64,000 bases of DNA from Ipomoea triloba (Eukaryota > Streptophyta > Magnoliopsida > Solanales > Convolvulaceae): NCBI RefSeq assembly GCF_003576645.1, contig NC_044930.1:3111206-3175205 (forward strand), read 5' to 3'. Below are positions 32,919-46,054 of the stretch, piece by piece. The notes beneath the pieces are model-generated. The model was not told where the DNA came from, ran no database searches, and worked only from the letters and a program-made list of their open reading frames with translations. Every line of letters begins with the position of its first letter. Positions within the stretch are counted from its first letter, which is position 1. The translations under genes were made by a program, and so were the position numbers.

Positions 32919-35900
32919 ATGTTATCACATAAGGCTGTCAGGAAATTTTCGAGGTTGAGATTTGGTGCTTGCAGTGTGTTTGGTAATGATATTCTAGGCA
33001 GTGTTCCTGAAATGGAACTCCAAAATTTCAAGGGTGAACAAGGGAAGCGGTTCTCTTTGAGTAAAATGGAGTAAGCACACACATATTTATTTGAACTTCA
33101 TTCTCCAAACATTTTAGTTTTTTTGGTGGAAGTCAGTATAAGCATGTTTATTGCATAATTAAGTGTGTCTGTGAATTTATTGTTCTTTTGATCGTTACTT
33201 TATTGGATAGAAATACTTAAATATGCTACATGAAGTGAGGTTAGATATATTTTATTATAATAATAATAATCTAGAAGCAATATTGATGTTTGTTTGTCCA
33301 GAAAGCATTCATTTAGCAGTCTGGATGCTTTCTTTCATGATTTCACAGCTCAATTGTAGTAGGTAATGATGTTATAGTAGGCATTTAGGTACCTGCATTC
33401 TCAAAGTTGGACGGGGGGTTAGTTGCTTACAGCTCAAAGTTGGTTCTTCTTAGTAAAACTAATAAATAGTCTTAGCTAATAGTTTGGAGCAGATAGTTTG
33501 ATGTTTAAGACTTAAGAGAACAGATTTATGAATTTCTTATGAAGAGTTCTATATTCTCTATCAAACTAGCATTGTGGTCCTATGGCATATGTATCTCGTT
33601 GCTTCTATATTAACTTTTTTCCATTTGTTAGTTAAATGCATTTCTGAATATATGTTGAAATGGTAGCTTGTTGGTATGTTTCTTCTTGCCAGAGAATACA
33701 ATCAAAATATCTGAAGCTAATTTGACTATATTTACACGTCTTGGAATGAGAGTTAAAATTGATATTAAAGAATTAGCTGCTTGTGCTGATAGATCTTATT
33801 AGTGTTAGTGGGTCTCTTAGTTTTGTAATTACTTAATGATATTTTGAAGCAGTTGGTTTTTTCTTCCCCTTCTATGTGATAGCAAAACAAAGTATTCTTT
33901 AGCAGGGAGGAAGACAATGGAAGAGTATATCTATGGCAAAGGCCAACAAATAGAGTTTCACGTAATCCTGCCTTAACCCGAGAAACTAGTGTTACTGGAA
34001 CCACACATAATGCTTTTCATATGTTGCGTCATTGTTATAGCACCCAACTGAATCCACGAAATGGTGTGGGCTTAAATAAGGTACCTTCTAATTTTTTTTA
34101 AGCATGCTAATATGTACATGGCAGCTAGTGATATTTTTTTTGAACCTTTTATATTACTGCCCAAGTTCTACATGAGGTGTGATAGTTTGTTCTTTTTTTT
34201 TTTCTTTCCGTCTAATTAGTTTGAATTAATTAGGTATTGGGATCTTTGCCTGAATTTGTGAGGATAGTAGAAGTAGGTCCAAGAGATGGGTTGCAAAATG
34301 AGAAGGAGATCATATCTACAAGTGTGAAAGTTGAACTAATACAAATGCTTGTTTCTGCGGGGCTGGAAGTCGTCGAAGCTACTAGTTTCGTGTCACCGAA
34401 GTGGGTACCACAGGTATGTTGTCTTGCTTGCAGTCAGTGCATGATCAATGGTTTATTGTACTGTAAGCGAAGTGATATATGTTCTTCCTCCAGTAGGTGA
34501 TTGGCCTTTGTTAGTTCAAGGTTTGTGTACTTTGTTTCAGATTTTCTGAGGTATAGATTGTTCTTGCACTAGTAAGTCTTGTGTTTTTTATTTTATGTGA
34601 TGATATGGGATTAGAAGCAAACATACAGGTGTGCCTCTGAGTGAGATTATACATTAGCATTTTATTTCTTTCTGATTATAGGTATAGTTAGCTATTCTAG
34701 TTAACTATTATTGTCATCAAGGTTTGTGAAGACAATGATGCAGTTCTCTCCCTTTAATATAAAAATAATGTGCAGCTTGCTGATGCAAAGGATGTAATTC
34801 AAGCAATTCAAAACATTGCAGGTGTGCGATTTCCAGTTTTGACACCAAATCTGAAAGTGAGTTTCTTGTATAGATGGAATTTCTTAAAAGTATGGTTGTT
34901 ATTATTATTTTAAATTGGATGTGTCAGCATTGCCTATGCCACATGTCAAATCATGAATGTGGTGTTGGAATCATTTCTATATGCCTTTTTTTCAGGGTCT
35001 TGAGGCTGCTGTGTCGAGTGGGGCCAAGGAAGTTGCAGTATTTGCTGCAGCTTCTGAGTCCTTTTCTCGGTCAAACATAAATTGTAGCATTGAAGAGAGT
35101 CTCACCCGTTATCGTGATGTTGCTCTTGCTGCTAAAAATCATTCCATTCCTGTTCGTGGGTATGCCTTCTAATATTTTTACATACTCTTAATTAAATTTC
35201 AACCAAAAGTATTGTAGATTGATTCTTTTGTCATTGTTTATTAAAAGTATTTAAGTATTTTGGGATCTATGTGGCTTAGTTTTAGTTTTTGGGATGTATA
35301 CTGGTTGAATTTTTATTACTCTAGATGCCTGCTTTGTTTTCTTTGCTTTTAGATGAAACATAATATATTTTTCTCCAGATATATATCATGTGTTGTAGGC
35401 TGTCCAGTGGAAGGAGCAGTACCTCCTTCAAAAGTGGCATATGTTGCTAAGGAACTTCTTAATATGGGCTGCTTTGAAATTTCTCTCGGTGATACAATTG
35501 GGGTTGGTACTCCAGGTAATAACCAACTGTTTTTCCTCCATTCTATTCCATTATCAGCTGAGAAATATATTCTATGTCAGTTAAAAAGTTTTTACTTGCA
35601 CTGATGTCACTGCTACCCAGTTTTATTGGACAAAAATATTTTTTATATTAAGAAAGAAATTCATTGCAGATAAAATAGCAAACAGTGTTAAGAGTTGAAC
35701 ATGTGCACTGGTTTTCATCCCACTTGTAATAACTGTACAAGCATACCCAAAGAAAAGTCATTATTCATATCCTGATTAAAGCTGATTGTGCTAGTTAAAT
35801 TTGAACTTGCTTAGGTAGTTAATCCATCTTCTTCTTTAATTTCTTCCCTGACTTGCAGCTTCTTTATGCAGGTACAGTCATTCCCATGCTTGAAGCCGTC

Positions 35901-36903
35901 AGCGAAGTTGTTCCCATGGAGAAGCTTGCTGTCCATTTTCACGACACTTATGGCCAAGCTCTGTCTAACATTCTTGTGTCATTACAGGTAAGCAATCACT
36001 TAGCGTGCATTAACCTTTAGGAATACCAATTTCTGTGAAGTGATCAGTTGGAACCACAACCAATTTTATTTTCTGTCCCCGCTGATGGCTGTTATGTATT
36101 TATTATCTTATGAACACAAATTGATCTGAAATCACGGTTTTAATAGCTTCAAATGGTTTCATATGTGCACAATTGCTGTATCTACACCCAAGTTACTGAC
36201 ACAATCTCTCTTGATTTTATCTTGCCAGAGCAAATGTTTTGATTATTGAAACAAAATTTCTCTTTAAAACCGTGTTAACATGATCCTTTTCGTTTACCCC
36301 ACATGAGACATTGGTCTGCATGCCAGCCAAAACTACTCTCCCTGCCATAAATCAAAACTGATATATCTCATTCTCTTGATTCCCACTGCAAAAATATGCT
36401 TGGAATGACAGCAAGTTCAGTTGGATATGGTAGCTTCAGTCAGCTAGTTGAATTATTGTGACAGGTGGCTATACACATCTAATATTACAAAGAAATATTT
36501 TTGTCCAAACAATACACAATTGTAACATAGTTTAACTGTCATAGATGTCCAGTTCTCACATTTCATCATAGCAAACATCCTGTCATGCATTTCCATCAGT
36601 GCCCCATTCTTTCAGAGACTGTGCAGTTATTTGGAATGGTGCTTTTTTTGTCAGATGGGAATCAGCACAGTGGATTCCTCTGTATCCGGACTTGGAGGTT
36701 GTCCATATGCCAAAGGTGCATCAGGGAACGTTGCGACTGAAGATGTCGTATATATGCTGAATGGACTCGGAGTGAGGACAAACGTTGATCTCCAAAAGCT
36801 CATGCTGGCAGGGGACTTCATCTGCAAGCATTTGGGCCGGCCTTTGGGTTCCAAGACTGCAATTGCCCTGACCAGACGCACAGCTCATACTTCCAAACTT
36901 TAA
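32919..36903 (+). CDS. HMGCL: Hydroxymethylglutaryl-CoA lyase, eight exons
   Basis: Exons 32919-33070, 33906-34080, 34234-34413, 34776-34856, 34996-35159, 35379-35515, 35872-35987 and 36655-36903 join in frame to 1254 nt (417 aa). The enzyme splits HMG-CoA into acetyl-CoA and acetoacetate in leucine breakdown. Seen: a basic presequence-like N-terminus ([19 protein letters not shown]), low-conservation linker to about residue 113, then the TIM-barrel domain with [10 protein letters not shown] (catalytic Arg126/Asp127), metal-binding HFHD (His318, His320) and GLGGCPYA with active-site Cys351. The start has an in-frame TAA 39 nt upstream, so this exon cannot extend 5'; an alternative upstream exon is possible. 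The protein ends in Ser-Lys-Leu, a canonical peroxisomal signal, so dual mitochondrial/peroxisomal targeting is plausible. The first two exons are assigned from splice phase and weak similarity to the Arabidopsis N-terminus. Confidence 0.93.
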
Positions 36904-37271
36904 AAGGTACTTCTGATTCCTTGTGCACAAGTTGCCATCTTAACCATGTCCCAGCGTGTTGAATCACTGCTTAAAATAGCTGTTCACGCTCAATTATTGT
37001 TGTTGACCGGTTGTAGTTCTGCATGCTGTTTGCTTTGGGATCACTTGCATAATGCCCACGTACTGCAAATATCCACCTGCAGGAAATAAAGACAAAAATA
37101 TATCACGCCTATGAACCATGTGTCATATATGGCCATACTCTCTTCACAGAGATTGAAGATACCAAATTTTCTTGGGCCATTGTGCAAAACTCGTCAACAC
37201 CACCCATCATTTTCTTTTCTGAACCATCCCCGGCATGCATTATACATTTTCTTACACCAATCACATTTGGG

Positions 37272-37490
37272 GTGACAAAGGAAACCCGCAGCCACTACCC
37301 GAGACTCCGAGAGTTTGCACTGGGTAAACCCTGCCTTGTGACCTTAGCCGGCAAAGGATCACAAGGAGGTAAACTAGCCTAGGTTGTCCATAGCTGACCG
37401 GCTCAAACCAAGAAGGTTGGGATTCGAACTTGTGACCTTATGGTTACAAGTTTGTATTCTTAGCCATCTTGGCTGGGGTTACCCCCACCA
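37272..37490 (-). mobile_element. tRNA-derived SINE, minus strand
   Basis: The plus strand shows GACAAAGGAAACCCGCAGCC near the start, GGGTAAACCCTGCCTTGTGAC, GCTGACCGGCTCAAACCAAG, GGATTCGAACTTGTGACC (complement of a B box) and GGTTACAAGTTTGTATTCTT, then ATCTTGGCTGGGGTTAC. Its relatives are at 52493-52668 and 63235-63405. No clean target duplication was identified. Confidence 0.65.
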
Positions 37491-39025
37491 AAACATTTCC
37501 ATTTTATAAAACTCTGCTGCATACAATTACATAGTGATGTACATTATCATTGCCTCTAAAACAGTGACAGGAAAGATGGAACAAAATACAAACCCAATGG
37601 AAGAAGATTGAGTTACCATGAACTGCTAAGCAGAAGGTAATTTTGTGCTTTTTTGGTCATTGTATTTTGTGGGCTTCAGTGTCGGAGTCCTGCTAACAGA
37701 CAGGTCACATGGACTGGGAGTTTTCTTGAGATAGAATTTGTGTGTCAGCTCTCCTTCAAGACTCTGTGCATCACAATAAATTGATGAAATAATATATTCA
37801 ACTTGGTCTGTTCAGGACCAAACATCAGTTCCATTGAGCATATAATATATAAAAATATTAAGGTACAATTTAACTATTAGCTTTAAGTTTTTAGTTGTGA
37901 CGAAATATATCCTTTAATTTGATATCAAGGTCAATTCTACAGATTTCAGTAATTTACCAACAGATTTTCTGCAAGTAAATTTGATTTTTCTTGTGGTGTT
38001 AATTTCTAGGTAATTATATTGTGCTAGAGTCATCTATAAATTTAAGGAGTTTACTATAAAAAGAGGTAAGGAAGGATCTCGGGGAACTTTCCTTTCACCC
38101 TCAAGACGTCTTGGTTCAAACATTAGAATTAGAATTAGAATTAGAAAGTTTTTAATCTTTTTTCTTTGATTTTTATTCCTAAGTTCAAAATTTAAGCGTG
38201 GGGAAGGAAATGACTTTTGTTATTACTAAAGGATTTGGATCTGATTTTGAAATAGTACTCATAGACAAAAAGAAAATCATAATCAAATTTGATAATAAGA
38301 TACAAAAGTACTTAACGAAACGTCGATCGTCCTTTTCATGGGTCATGTATAGTACATGTGCCAGTTTTAACCTTTTGGAGTTTGTGTCACCATCCCTTTC
38401 CATTAACAATGGCTAATCACAATACTTTGATTGTCATGATTCATGAAAACCCAAAACATATACATGTTGCTTGCTTGTACTCATGATTCTACATGTTGCA
38501 TATAGAATGGTTGTGGGGGGTGGTGGGTGTGGGTCCCAGATGGGAATGGGAAATTATGCATTCGTGCATTGGCTATAAAGTCTTTGTACTTGGTGGTGTT
38601 GGAATGCTCTCTCTCTCTCCCTCACATACATATATATAAATATGTATCTATGTATGTATGTAATGCACCAGCAGTGACCAGTGAGTATTGATGCAGACCA
38701 GCCAGACCTATGGCAAGCATGTGAAATAGGACAGTTGCAATTATACAGTGGGTCTTCTTGTCCCTCTGAGTAGCCAACCAAAGATTCAAATTAATATTTC
38801 ATGAATCAGTGTCTTCCTAGTACGATTTACTTATCTTATAAGATTGGTTTGTGACATATTATATAGGAACGAGATTTACCCTATATATACCATCAAGTAG
38901 TGGCTGTAAGGTTTCCTTATCACCAACCAAAAATAATAGCATGTAGTGTAAGTGTAGCTAGCTTTTCTTTCATAGGAAAACTTGTGAATGATATCGACTC
39001 TCAAAGGTCATTATTCTGGGACTAA

Positions 39026-39282
39026 GGCTATGTTTGGTAAAATAGTTAGTTTGTCAGTTAATTTTGACTTATTTGACCACTACTAGTTATTTGATTTCGT
39101 TAAAAATTCAATTTAAATGTTTGGTTAATCAACTTTTTGTAACTCTAAAATGCTAAAATTTAAAAAAGTTGTTCAAAGCAACTTCTCTAATTAGCTTTTT
39201 TAGAAAAAGAAATTATACTAAACAGCTATCAGCTAATAGCTAATTACCAAATACTTTTCCAAATACTTTTCTACAGCCTAAG
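39026..39282. mobile_element. Tourist-like MITE, diverged
   Basis: GGCTATGTTTGGTAAAATAG at the left, the interior GTTGTTCAAAGCAACTTCTC and a right end near CTAATTACCAAATACTTTTC. It is the same family as 27502-27788. Ends are approximate. Confidence 0.5.
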
Positions 39283-40944
39283 GAGTTGTTTAAGTAAGAC
39301 AGAGTAATATTATAGTTCCTTTGGTTCTTTTGAAAATGGTAATTAAAATATGAAGATTTTATATAAAGAAAATTAAATTAAGAAATGCCAAACACTAAGA
39401 CTTAAATCAATAGCAAGTGCATTCTATTTTTTAGGGTTCAAATTTCATCTATTGAACTCTTGTTCAAATGTATATGTATCAAGGTACACAATTGCTACAT
39501 CCAAAATTCCTATCCAAATATAATATACATGTATGGCTTTTCAATATATTTATAGGAATGTCTAAAGATTTAAAAGATAATTACTCTTAGATATGAATAA
39601 AATATATAAAACCTTTTTGAATGGGTTGGAGTAAGATTTAACTAAATTACTTTAATTCTACAATATGCGAATATCAATGTTTATATATAGATATTGGATT
39701 AAATGAGAATAAGTCTTTGGGAAGAAATAAGAACCAATATCAGCTTTACATATGAAAAAATTGAACAGATTAGATCAATTTAAAAAAAAAAAAAAACACG
39801 GTGCCTATTACACAAGAGTGTGGTTTATCTAATACACATCCTCGAATAATGACGGAAAATTTCTCTCTTCATCCAAAAACATAAAAGAGTTTCGACATCG
39901 AGGATTGAAGTAATGAATATATAATTAGTTAATTAATTAATTGAAACATGTTTCACAATTTACAAATTGAAATTAGAAACCCCAAAAGAGGCGATGAAGC
40001 ATAATTATCGTACTAGAAGTTACAAGTTCAATTCTTACCAACATCCTCCAAATCCAAAAGGAGTCTTCAGAGTGTGGTTTATCTTTCTTATATGGTGTGT
40101 GGAGTTTTGCAGACTATTATATAGGAGCGAATTTTACCATATATATATCTCATATAGTGGCCGTAAGTTTCCCAAAAAAATTGATTTTTTTAAAATCAAA
40201 AGCAAAACTGAAATTAGAAGACAATAATTACAAATTGAACTATGGATAAAAAAAAGTTACTTCGTAATTTTTTTGACGTGATTTTACATGCATGTATCCC
40301 GTGAATGTACGTACTTTAATTTGTGTCATTATATCTTGTGAGATGATATCAGAGATGCTTAAGAAGCAGAAAACTTAATAATTAAATTTGAGCATAATGG
40401 GGTTAATTATCAGTGGTTGATGATGCCATGATGGTAAAAGCTCAACATCTTATTTACCTTTTTACCTGCAAGAAAGATATATGTAGGGAGGGGATTAATA
40501 TAATTATCACATTCATAATAATTATTATTCCTTTAAACAATGATTTGATATTAGGTTAGGACAACTAAGCTTGAATTAAGTAAGATTAACTTACAAGCAT
40601 GGAACATAATAATCTTCATGATTAAGGTCTAATCAAAACACTAATTTTTCTTCCTAATGTATTAAAATCACATTCACAATCTCAATAATTAATGCTTGTA
40701 ATATTCCATCTTAAATATACAATAATATTCCATCTTAATACACTTTGATACATTCTATGAAACTGTTATTTGCACTTTTAACACAATTTACTTGCATTCA
40801 AAGTTTAATTATTTACAAAAATGACACCGCATTTAAAAAAAAAATAGTATTTCCGATTTATTAGATCTGGACATATGGACAGTTGCAATTGATTCTCATT
40901 CTTTTCCTGGGCATGTGGTTCTCTCCTGATTCTTCTCCTTTATT

Positions 40945-40947
<3 letters not shown>

Positions 40948-40981
<34 letters not shown>
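40948..40981. repeat. Compound (TA)n(GA)n microsatellite
   Basis: About ten TA units followed directly by about six GA units. Confidence 0.8.
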
Positions 40982-41779
40982 GATAAACTCAATTTTATTA
41001 TAAATTGAAATCATCTCAACCTCATTTAAGAATTAAGAGAGATCATAATTTTCACTAACTCTATAAAATTTTTATTGTCTTACTTAGATCCTTTTTGAGA
41101 AATTTTCACTCTTTTGAGATCCCTTTTTGAGAAAAAGGTTGATAGAATGATGGTGTAGGAGATTAATTTACTAAATTATCCTCCACGATTATGACAGTAT
41201 GCTGATATCAGCATGATCATTGATATTAATACAAACTTATGATGAGTTAACTCTTAGGGGTAAAACTCTAATAATAAGGGGTTTGTAGCATTGTTTTTAA
41301 AAACTCCTGGTTAACTAGAGTAACATTTGATGAACTAGACATCACAACTCATTAAATAACTATCATACTATTTTTGATATCTCGTACAGTGTGTGTTCGG
41401 CTATATATATATATATAATTAATTTATTAGAGTTGAGAAATAGTGAGGTTTAATTTGTTTTGATTACATTGACAGGCAATAAATGATACATCTCTCTCTC
41501 TCTTTTCCTATGCAGCAATGACACATTCAGATTTCTGTGCACAGACAAAAAACCCCGCCTGGGGAACTAACCCATTTCCATGGCCGAAATTTAAATACCC
41601 ACCCCTGCCCCATTTCAATTCAACTTTTTTTTTTTTTAGAATTGCACTTTTTTTTTTTTTAGCGATGAAGAAAATTCACGGTCATTATATCCGATAATAT
41701 GCACTTTTGATGTGAATGATGTCTAGTAATAACATATTTAATCTCCATTTAGTGTGTTACAGGTGTCACTAGATTTAGC

Positions 41780-41920
41780 TCGGCCATGGGTTACGTTACC
41801 GTTGAATTCATGACTAAGCCCTAACTATAGGAAGTCCATACGAGAAGGAGTTTTGAACTCCCGACCTCTTTTAAGAAATTAGAGAGCATAGTTACTCACG
41901 CCAATCAAGCTGATTTTTAT
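41780..41920 (-). repeat. SINE-like fragment, minus strand
   Basis: GAGTTTTGAACTCCCGACC and GTTACTCACGCCAATCAAGC are the complements of a B box and a tRNA-like A-box head. Confidence 0.5.
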
Positions 41921-44243
41921 TTATTATTTAATGACTTGAAATGTAGAAGATAAAATTTCATTAGTAGCCTTAGTTCAACTAATTAGGGTTTCTAAGAAGT
42001 AACAATAAATTCTGAAAAGGTGTTAATGAAAGGACCAAAAATACTAATTTTATTAATAATTCAGAGGGTGACATATACAATTACTATTATCGTATAATTC
42101 ACTAGCTAACATGTGATTTTTTGTTTTATTTTTTTTAAACCAAACAACAAACAATTATGTGACACGTCTCCATCATTTATTATTATTGACAGTATAGTAT
42201 GGAGCCCTTTATCCAGATCTGATGATCAAATTTCAACGACAAAAAAAAACAAATAAAAAAAAACAAATAAAAAAGAAACCTTGTTTTTCTTCAAAAAATT
42301 CAAAAAACCCAACAAAAAATAATAATTACGTTTTCTCAGAAAAAAAATTATTACGCCCCTGATTTTTAGCCGAAAGTGAACCCCACAGTATTATAATGCA
42401 GTCTTGGGAGTGGACCCTCGATCGACTGTACAAACGTTGCACCACTGTCCTTTTGTTTATTAAATTTCGAGGCATGCATGCAAATAATCCAATCATCATC
42501 ATAATATATATACACATGCTTTCTATTATTCTCCTTCCCGTTGAATCCCCAACCTCAAAAGCCCTCACATCTCAGTCCGACAAAACATTTGTGAGAATAT
42601 AAATCACAGTGACTCAATTCAGTAGACATGGCCAAATTAAATGTCGATTTGCACAAGAAATCTACCTACTTTAAACATAATCCTCACACTGCCAATGTAC
42701 TGATCCATGGCTGCACGAGCCCCGAGGGCATCGAGATTTTATTGTCGATTACTAGTTATTATTATTCTCTAATAATAATAACTATATAATGTATTAAACA
42801 TGGTATTATTGTCTTCGAAGTATATGTAATTTGTAAAGTTATTAGACAATATATAGCCCGTGCTCGAGTGGGCCTCTTAATCATATCATAACATTAAAAC
42901 CCTACTCAATATTGATGCTCATAAGAACAATTTTTATTTTTTCATTTAAGTACCAAAAGCAAAAAAGAACACAAAGTATGTGAACTTTAGGCTCGACTAT
43001 CCTTGCAAATTAAACACTATACTTTGAGGTCAAACGGCATATACAAATAGTTATATACCTGGCCTCCGACATCCCAACCCTCTCAAACGTATCCAAAAAA
43101 AAAAAAAAAAAAATCCCACAATTACTATATGCCCCATTGCAGTTTAGACCTGTAACATCTAATCGAACCACAATTATGTCACTTAACCGCAAATAATATT
43201 AATACTTTTACTCTCAAAAGTCAAAATACCTATAATATAATACTACTCATTTATAAACCATGTGTGGTCTTGTGGTCCTGCTGCACACACATATATATAT
43301 ACATAGCCAAGCCATATATGTACATTATATTCATGCACACGTACCTGTGTACTTATATTTTACATGAATTTTTGAATTTATATTATAACAACAATAATAA
43401 TTATAATGACTTTTTTTCTTTCCTTTTTTTTAATGGAGGGTGTGAAAAAGGAGATGAATCTTTTATTGGAAGAATGAAATATCCAAAATTTGTTTTCTTC
43501 TACTAAATTTAGAAAATTTTAAAAAAGAAAAGTTAAAAAAAAAAAAAAACAACGTTATTATAAAGAATTGGAAACTAACATCTGAAGAGTGCAAAAGACA
43601 TTCCAGGTTCCATGTTTGAGTCATCTGAGCATAGCAAGAACAAGAAAGCAGACAAAAATTTACCCATCACACATACAACTACCCCATCATCATTTCATTC
43701 AATTCATACAACTAAAACATATATAATAAATATATCATCAAATTAAACAAATATTAATGTAAATCTTAATTAATGTTATTGTTATAAATCATGAATATAT
43801 ATATCATGAAATTAAAGAAATATAATTTGCTGGACTTAACAAAATTCTTAGTATATATTAATTACTAGCAGCTTTCATGTACAGAACTACAGATTCAAGA
43901 TTTATGTTGTGGGAGCTGAGCTTGAAATCCAGTGTTTATAGAGGCAGACCAAGCTAAGTATTACAGAGCTAGCTTTCATGTACAAATTGAAGCTAGGAAT
44001 GAAGGTTTCTTGAAATGTGAAACAATATTCACTACAGCCCAGCCAGCACCCATGGCTGGACCAACAAATTATACTCATCAACAAAGAAAGCCAAGATCAA
44101 AAGAAAGAAAGAAAGAAAATTTCACAAAAAAAAATTGTGGGATTTGTGGATTGATTCATAATGATGAAATCCCAAGAAGAATCTTGTTTTTTTTTTTTTT
44201 TTTTTTTTTGGTGTGTGCTACTAGCTAGCTAGCAGGAGGATAC

Positions 44244-44549
44244 TTATCTGTTGTGTAGAGGGTTGGGGCCTGTACGGACTTTCCTCTTATCCCCACCAAA
44301 AATGTCATCTCCCCCAAGCCCCAAACTGGGAATATTTCTCTTCTTCTTCATCTTCATTCCATGGTGGGATTTCACAGCAGAAGCAGAAGCAGAAGAAGCT
44401 GCAGAATTGGGTTTGAATCTGTAGAATTTGACAGTGCCATTATCTGCATAGCATGGGGCTTTAAACTGCAGAAGCATGAGGAGAAGAAGAAGGCACACAC
44501 AAACCACACTCATCTGATGTTTCTTGCTAAGACAGTACCAATAAGTCAT
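44244..44549 (-). CDS. CLE-family signalling peptide precursor
   Basis: An intronless frame of 101 codons. Translation may begin at 44549 or, giving a cleaner signal peptide, at the in-frame Met at 44513 (MSVVCVCLLLLLMLLQ). A signal peptide, a Ser/Ala/Lys-rich variable region and a C-terminal CLE motif, RKVRTGPNPLHN (44285-44250), followed by a single Arg and the stop are the hallmarks of CLE precursors. These are secreted and cleaved to 12-13-residue peptides sensed by CLV1/BAM-type receptor kinases. The GPNPLHN half is canonical. Position 4, commonly Pro, is Arg here, as in Arabidopsis CLE45. Which CLE it corresponds to cannot be settled from this sequence. Confidence 0.9.
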   Translation of the reverse strand: MTYWYCLSKKHQMSVVCVCLLLLLMLLQFKAPCYADNGTVKFYRFKPNSAASSASASAVKSHHGMKMKKKRNIPSLGLGGDDIFGGDKRKVRTGPNPLHNR

Positions 44550-45704
44550 GGCTCCTCAGCTCATGGGCTTTTCCTGATGAGATAGATAGATAGATCTTCT
44601 TGAAATTGGGTTCAGACTTCAGAGACAAGAGCAAAAAGATTTTGGTGTTTTGAGAGAAAGAGGGGAAAAAACTTTTTGGGGATGCCTTGGAGTTTGAAGG
44701 AGGTGATGAGGTGGTGCAAAGTCAATTTTGGGGACACTACATACATACAGTCAATGTGCATAGGTTTTGGTGCTCCCTAATTTTTTTGTTGTGTGAAATT
44801 GGGTTGTGAGTTGTGTTTTCTTGGGAAACTTTTCTTTCTGATTTCAGAGCCAAAGTTGCAGCCAAAGCTCCCCAAACATGCCCACACACACACAGAGTTG
44901 AAGAGAAATACAAGACAACCTTTGCACACCTAGGATGTAGTATACTCACTAATTAAATTTATTTAGGGTATATATATGTGTGTCCTTTTAAAATATTATA
45001 TAATTGATAGGTGGTATTTTGACAGTTCGTTCAACACCAGTACCGCGTGTTATACAGGGTACAACCATGTAGATATAGCTGGTTATATCAAGTATTATTG
45101 GTACCGGTGCGTATATAATGCTTGATAGAACCAGTTAACCTATATGGTTGTATTAGTGCGTGTAACATGACACCAGTAGATCAGATCACCATATTAAAAT
45201 TTTTTATATAGGTATTAATGTAATTTATGGTTAAAGAAATTATAGTGTACATAGGAATGTTGTTTTTATTGTTAGAATTAAGATATAGATTGATGTTTTT
45301 ATTCTACCCAACATAAAGTTTTTTTTTTGTGAGTTGGGGTATTTGGAGAAGTGGAAAACAAATTAATTGGGTGGCTTATTATAAAGGTAATACACCAAGA
45401 AATTTTGTGAGCAACCATCTTTATAAATCTTGAGTCATGTGAGATCAATCATTTTATTGGATTTAATTTGTTTTTTAACATTGTCTTTTGTAAGTTTGGT
45501 GGAGAGTGGCTCACTACCTAGGTTTATAATGGAAGGTTGTTGCCTACAAGCAACTAGAATGTCTTCCATGCTTCAAAAGTCTTTTTTTTTCTTTCTTTTT
45601 CTTTTTTAATTATAAATATCAATTATTATAATTGAATAATTGACTAATACTTAACAATTACCCCCCCCCCAACACCCACACACCCACACCCCCCCACATA
45701 TATA

Positions 45705-45932
45705 GGTCATGTTCGGTAAATGGTTGTTAGCTTATTGGGTTAAATGGTATAACTAGTTGATAGTATTAGCTGATTGTAGAAAGATGTTTGGTAAATTAGC
45801 GATTAACTGATAGTTGTTTGGTAAAATTTCTTTTTATCAAAAAACTAATTGAAAAAGTTGTTTTGAGCAGCTTTTTTAATTTTAGCATTTTGAAATTTCA
45901 AAAAGCTAATTAATCAAACACTTATGTTGATG
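45705..45932. mobile_element. Tourist-like MITE interrupted by a SINE
   Basis: GGTCATGTTCGGTAAATGG at the left, the interior AAAAGTTGTTTTGAGCAGC and AAAGCTAATTAATCAAACAC at the right match the 27502-27788 family. The SINE at 45933 begins inside it, so the MITE is older. Confidence 0.6.
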
Positions 45933-46054
45933 CCAAGGATCTTGTGGTCTAGTGGCATCAAACCCTTCTCTTTATATGGGATTCTTGTGCTTCAATTTGC
46001 ATACTGCAATGTAATAGAGTCAGTAATATTAAAAAAAAAAACACTTATGTTGAT
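45917..46054 (+). mobile_element. Short tRNA-derived SINE with 16-bp target duplication
   Basis: AAACACTTATGTTGAT occurs at 45917-45932 and 46039-46054. The body runs from GCCAAGGATCTTGTGGTCTA (A box) to ATGTAATAGAGTCAGTAATA plus poly(A), about 106 bp. It is the compact reference copy for the expanded element at 11638-12701. Confidence 0.88.

Larger units (their letters stand above)
36904..44243. other. 7.3-kb gene-poor interval
   Basis: HMG-CoA lyase 3' UTR first, then SINE- and MITE-bearing AT-rich DNA. None of the open frames (60-86 codons) matches a known protein or has codon use unlike the background. No tRNA or known microRNA precursor was recognised. Confidence 0.5.

Noticed and set aside
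38500..38760. Possible microRNA precursor near a CT-rich stem
   Set aside because: No match to a known plant miRNA and no convincing extended hairpin by eye.
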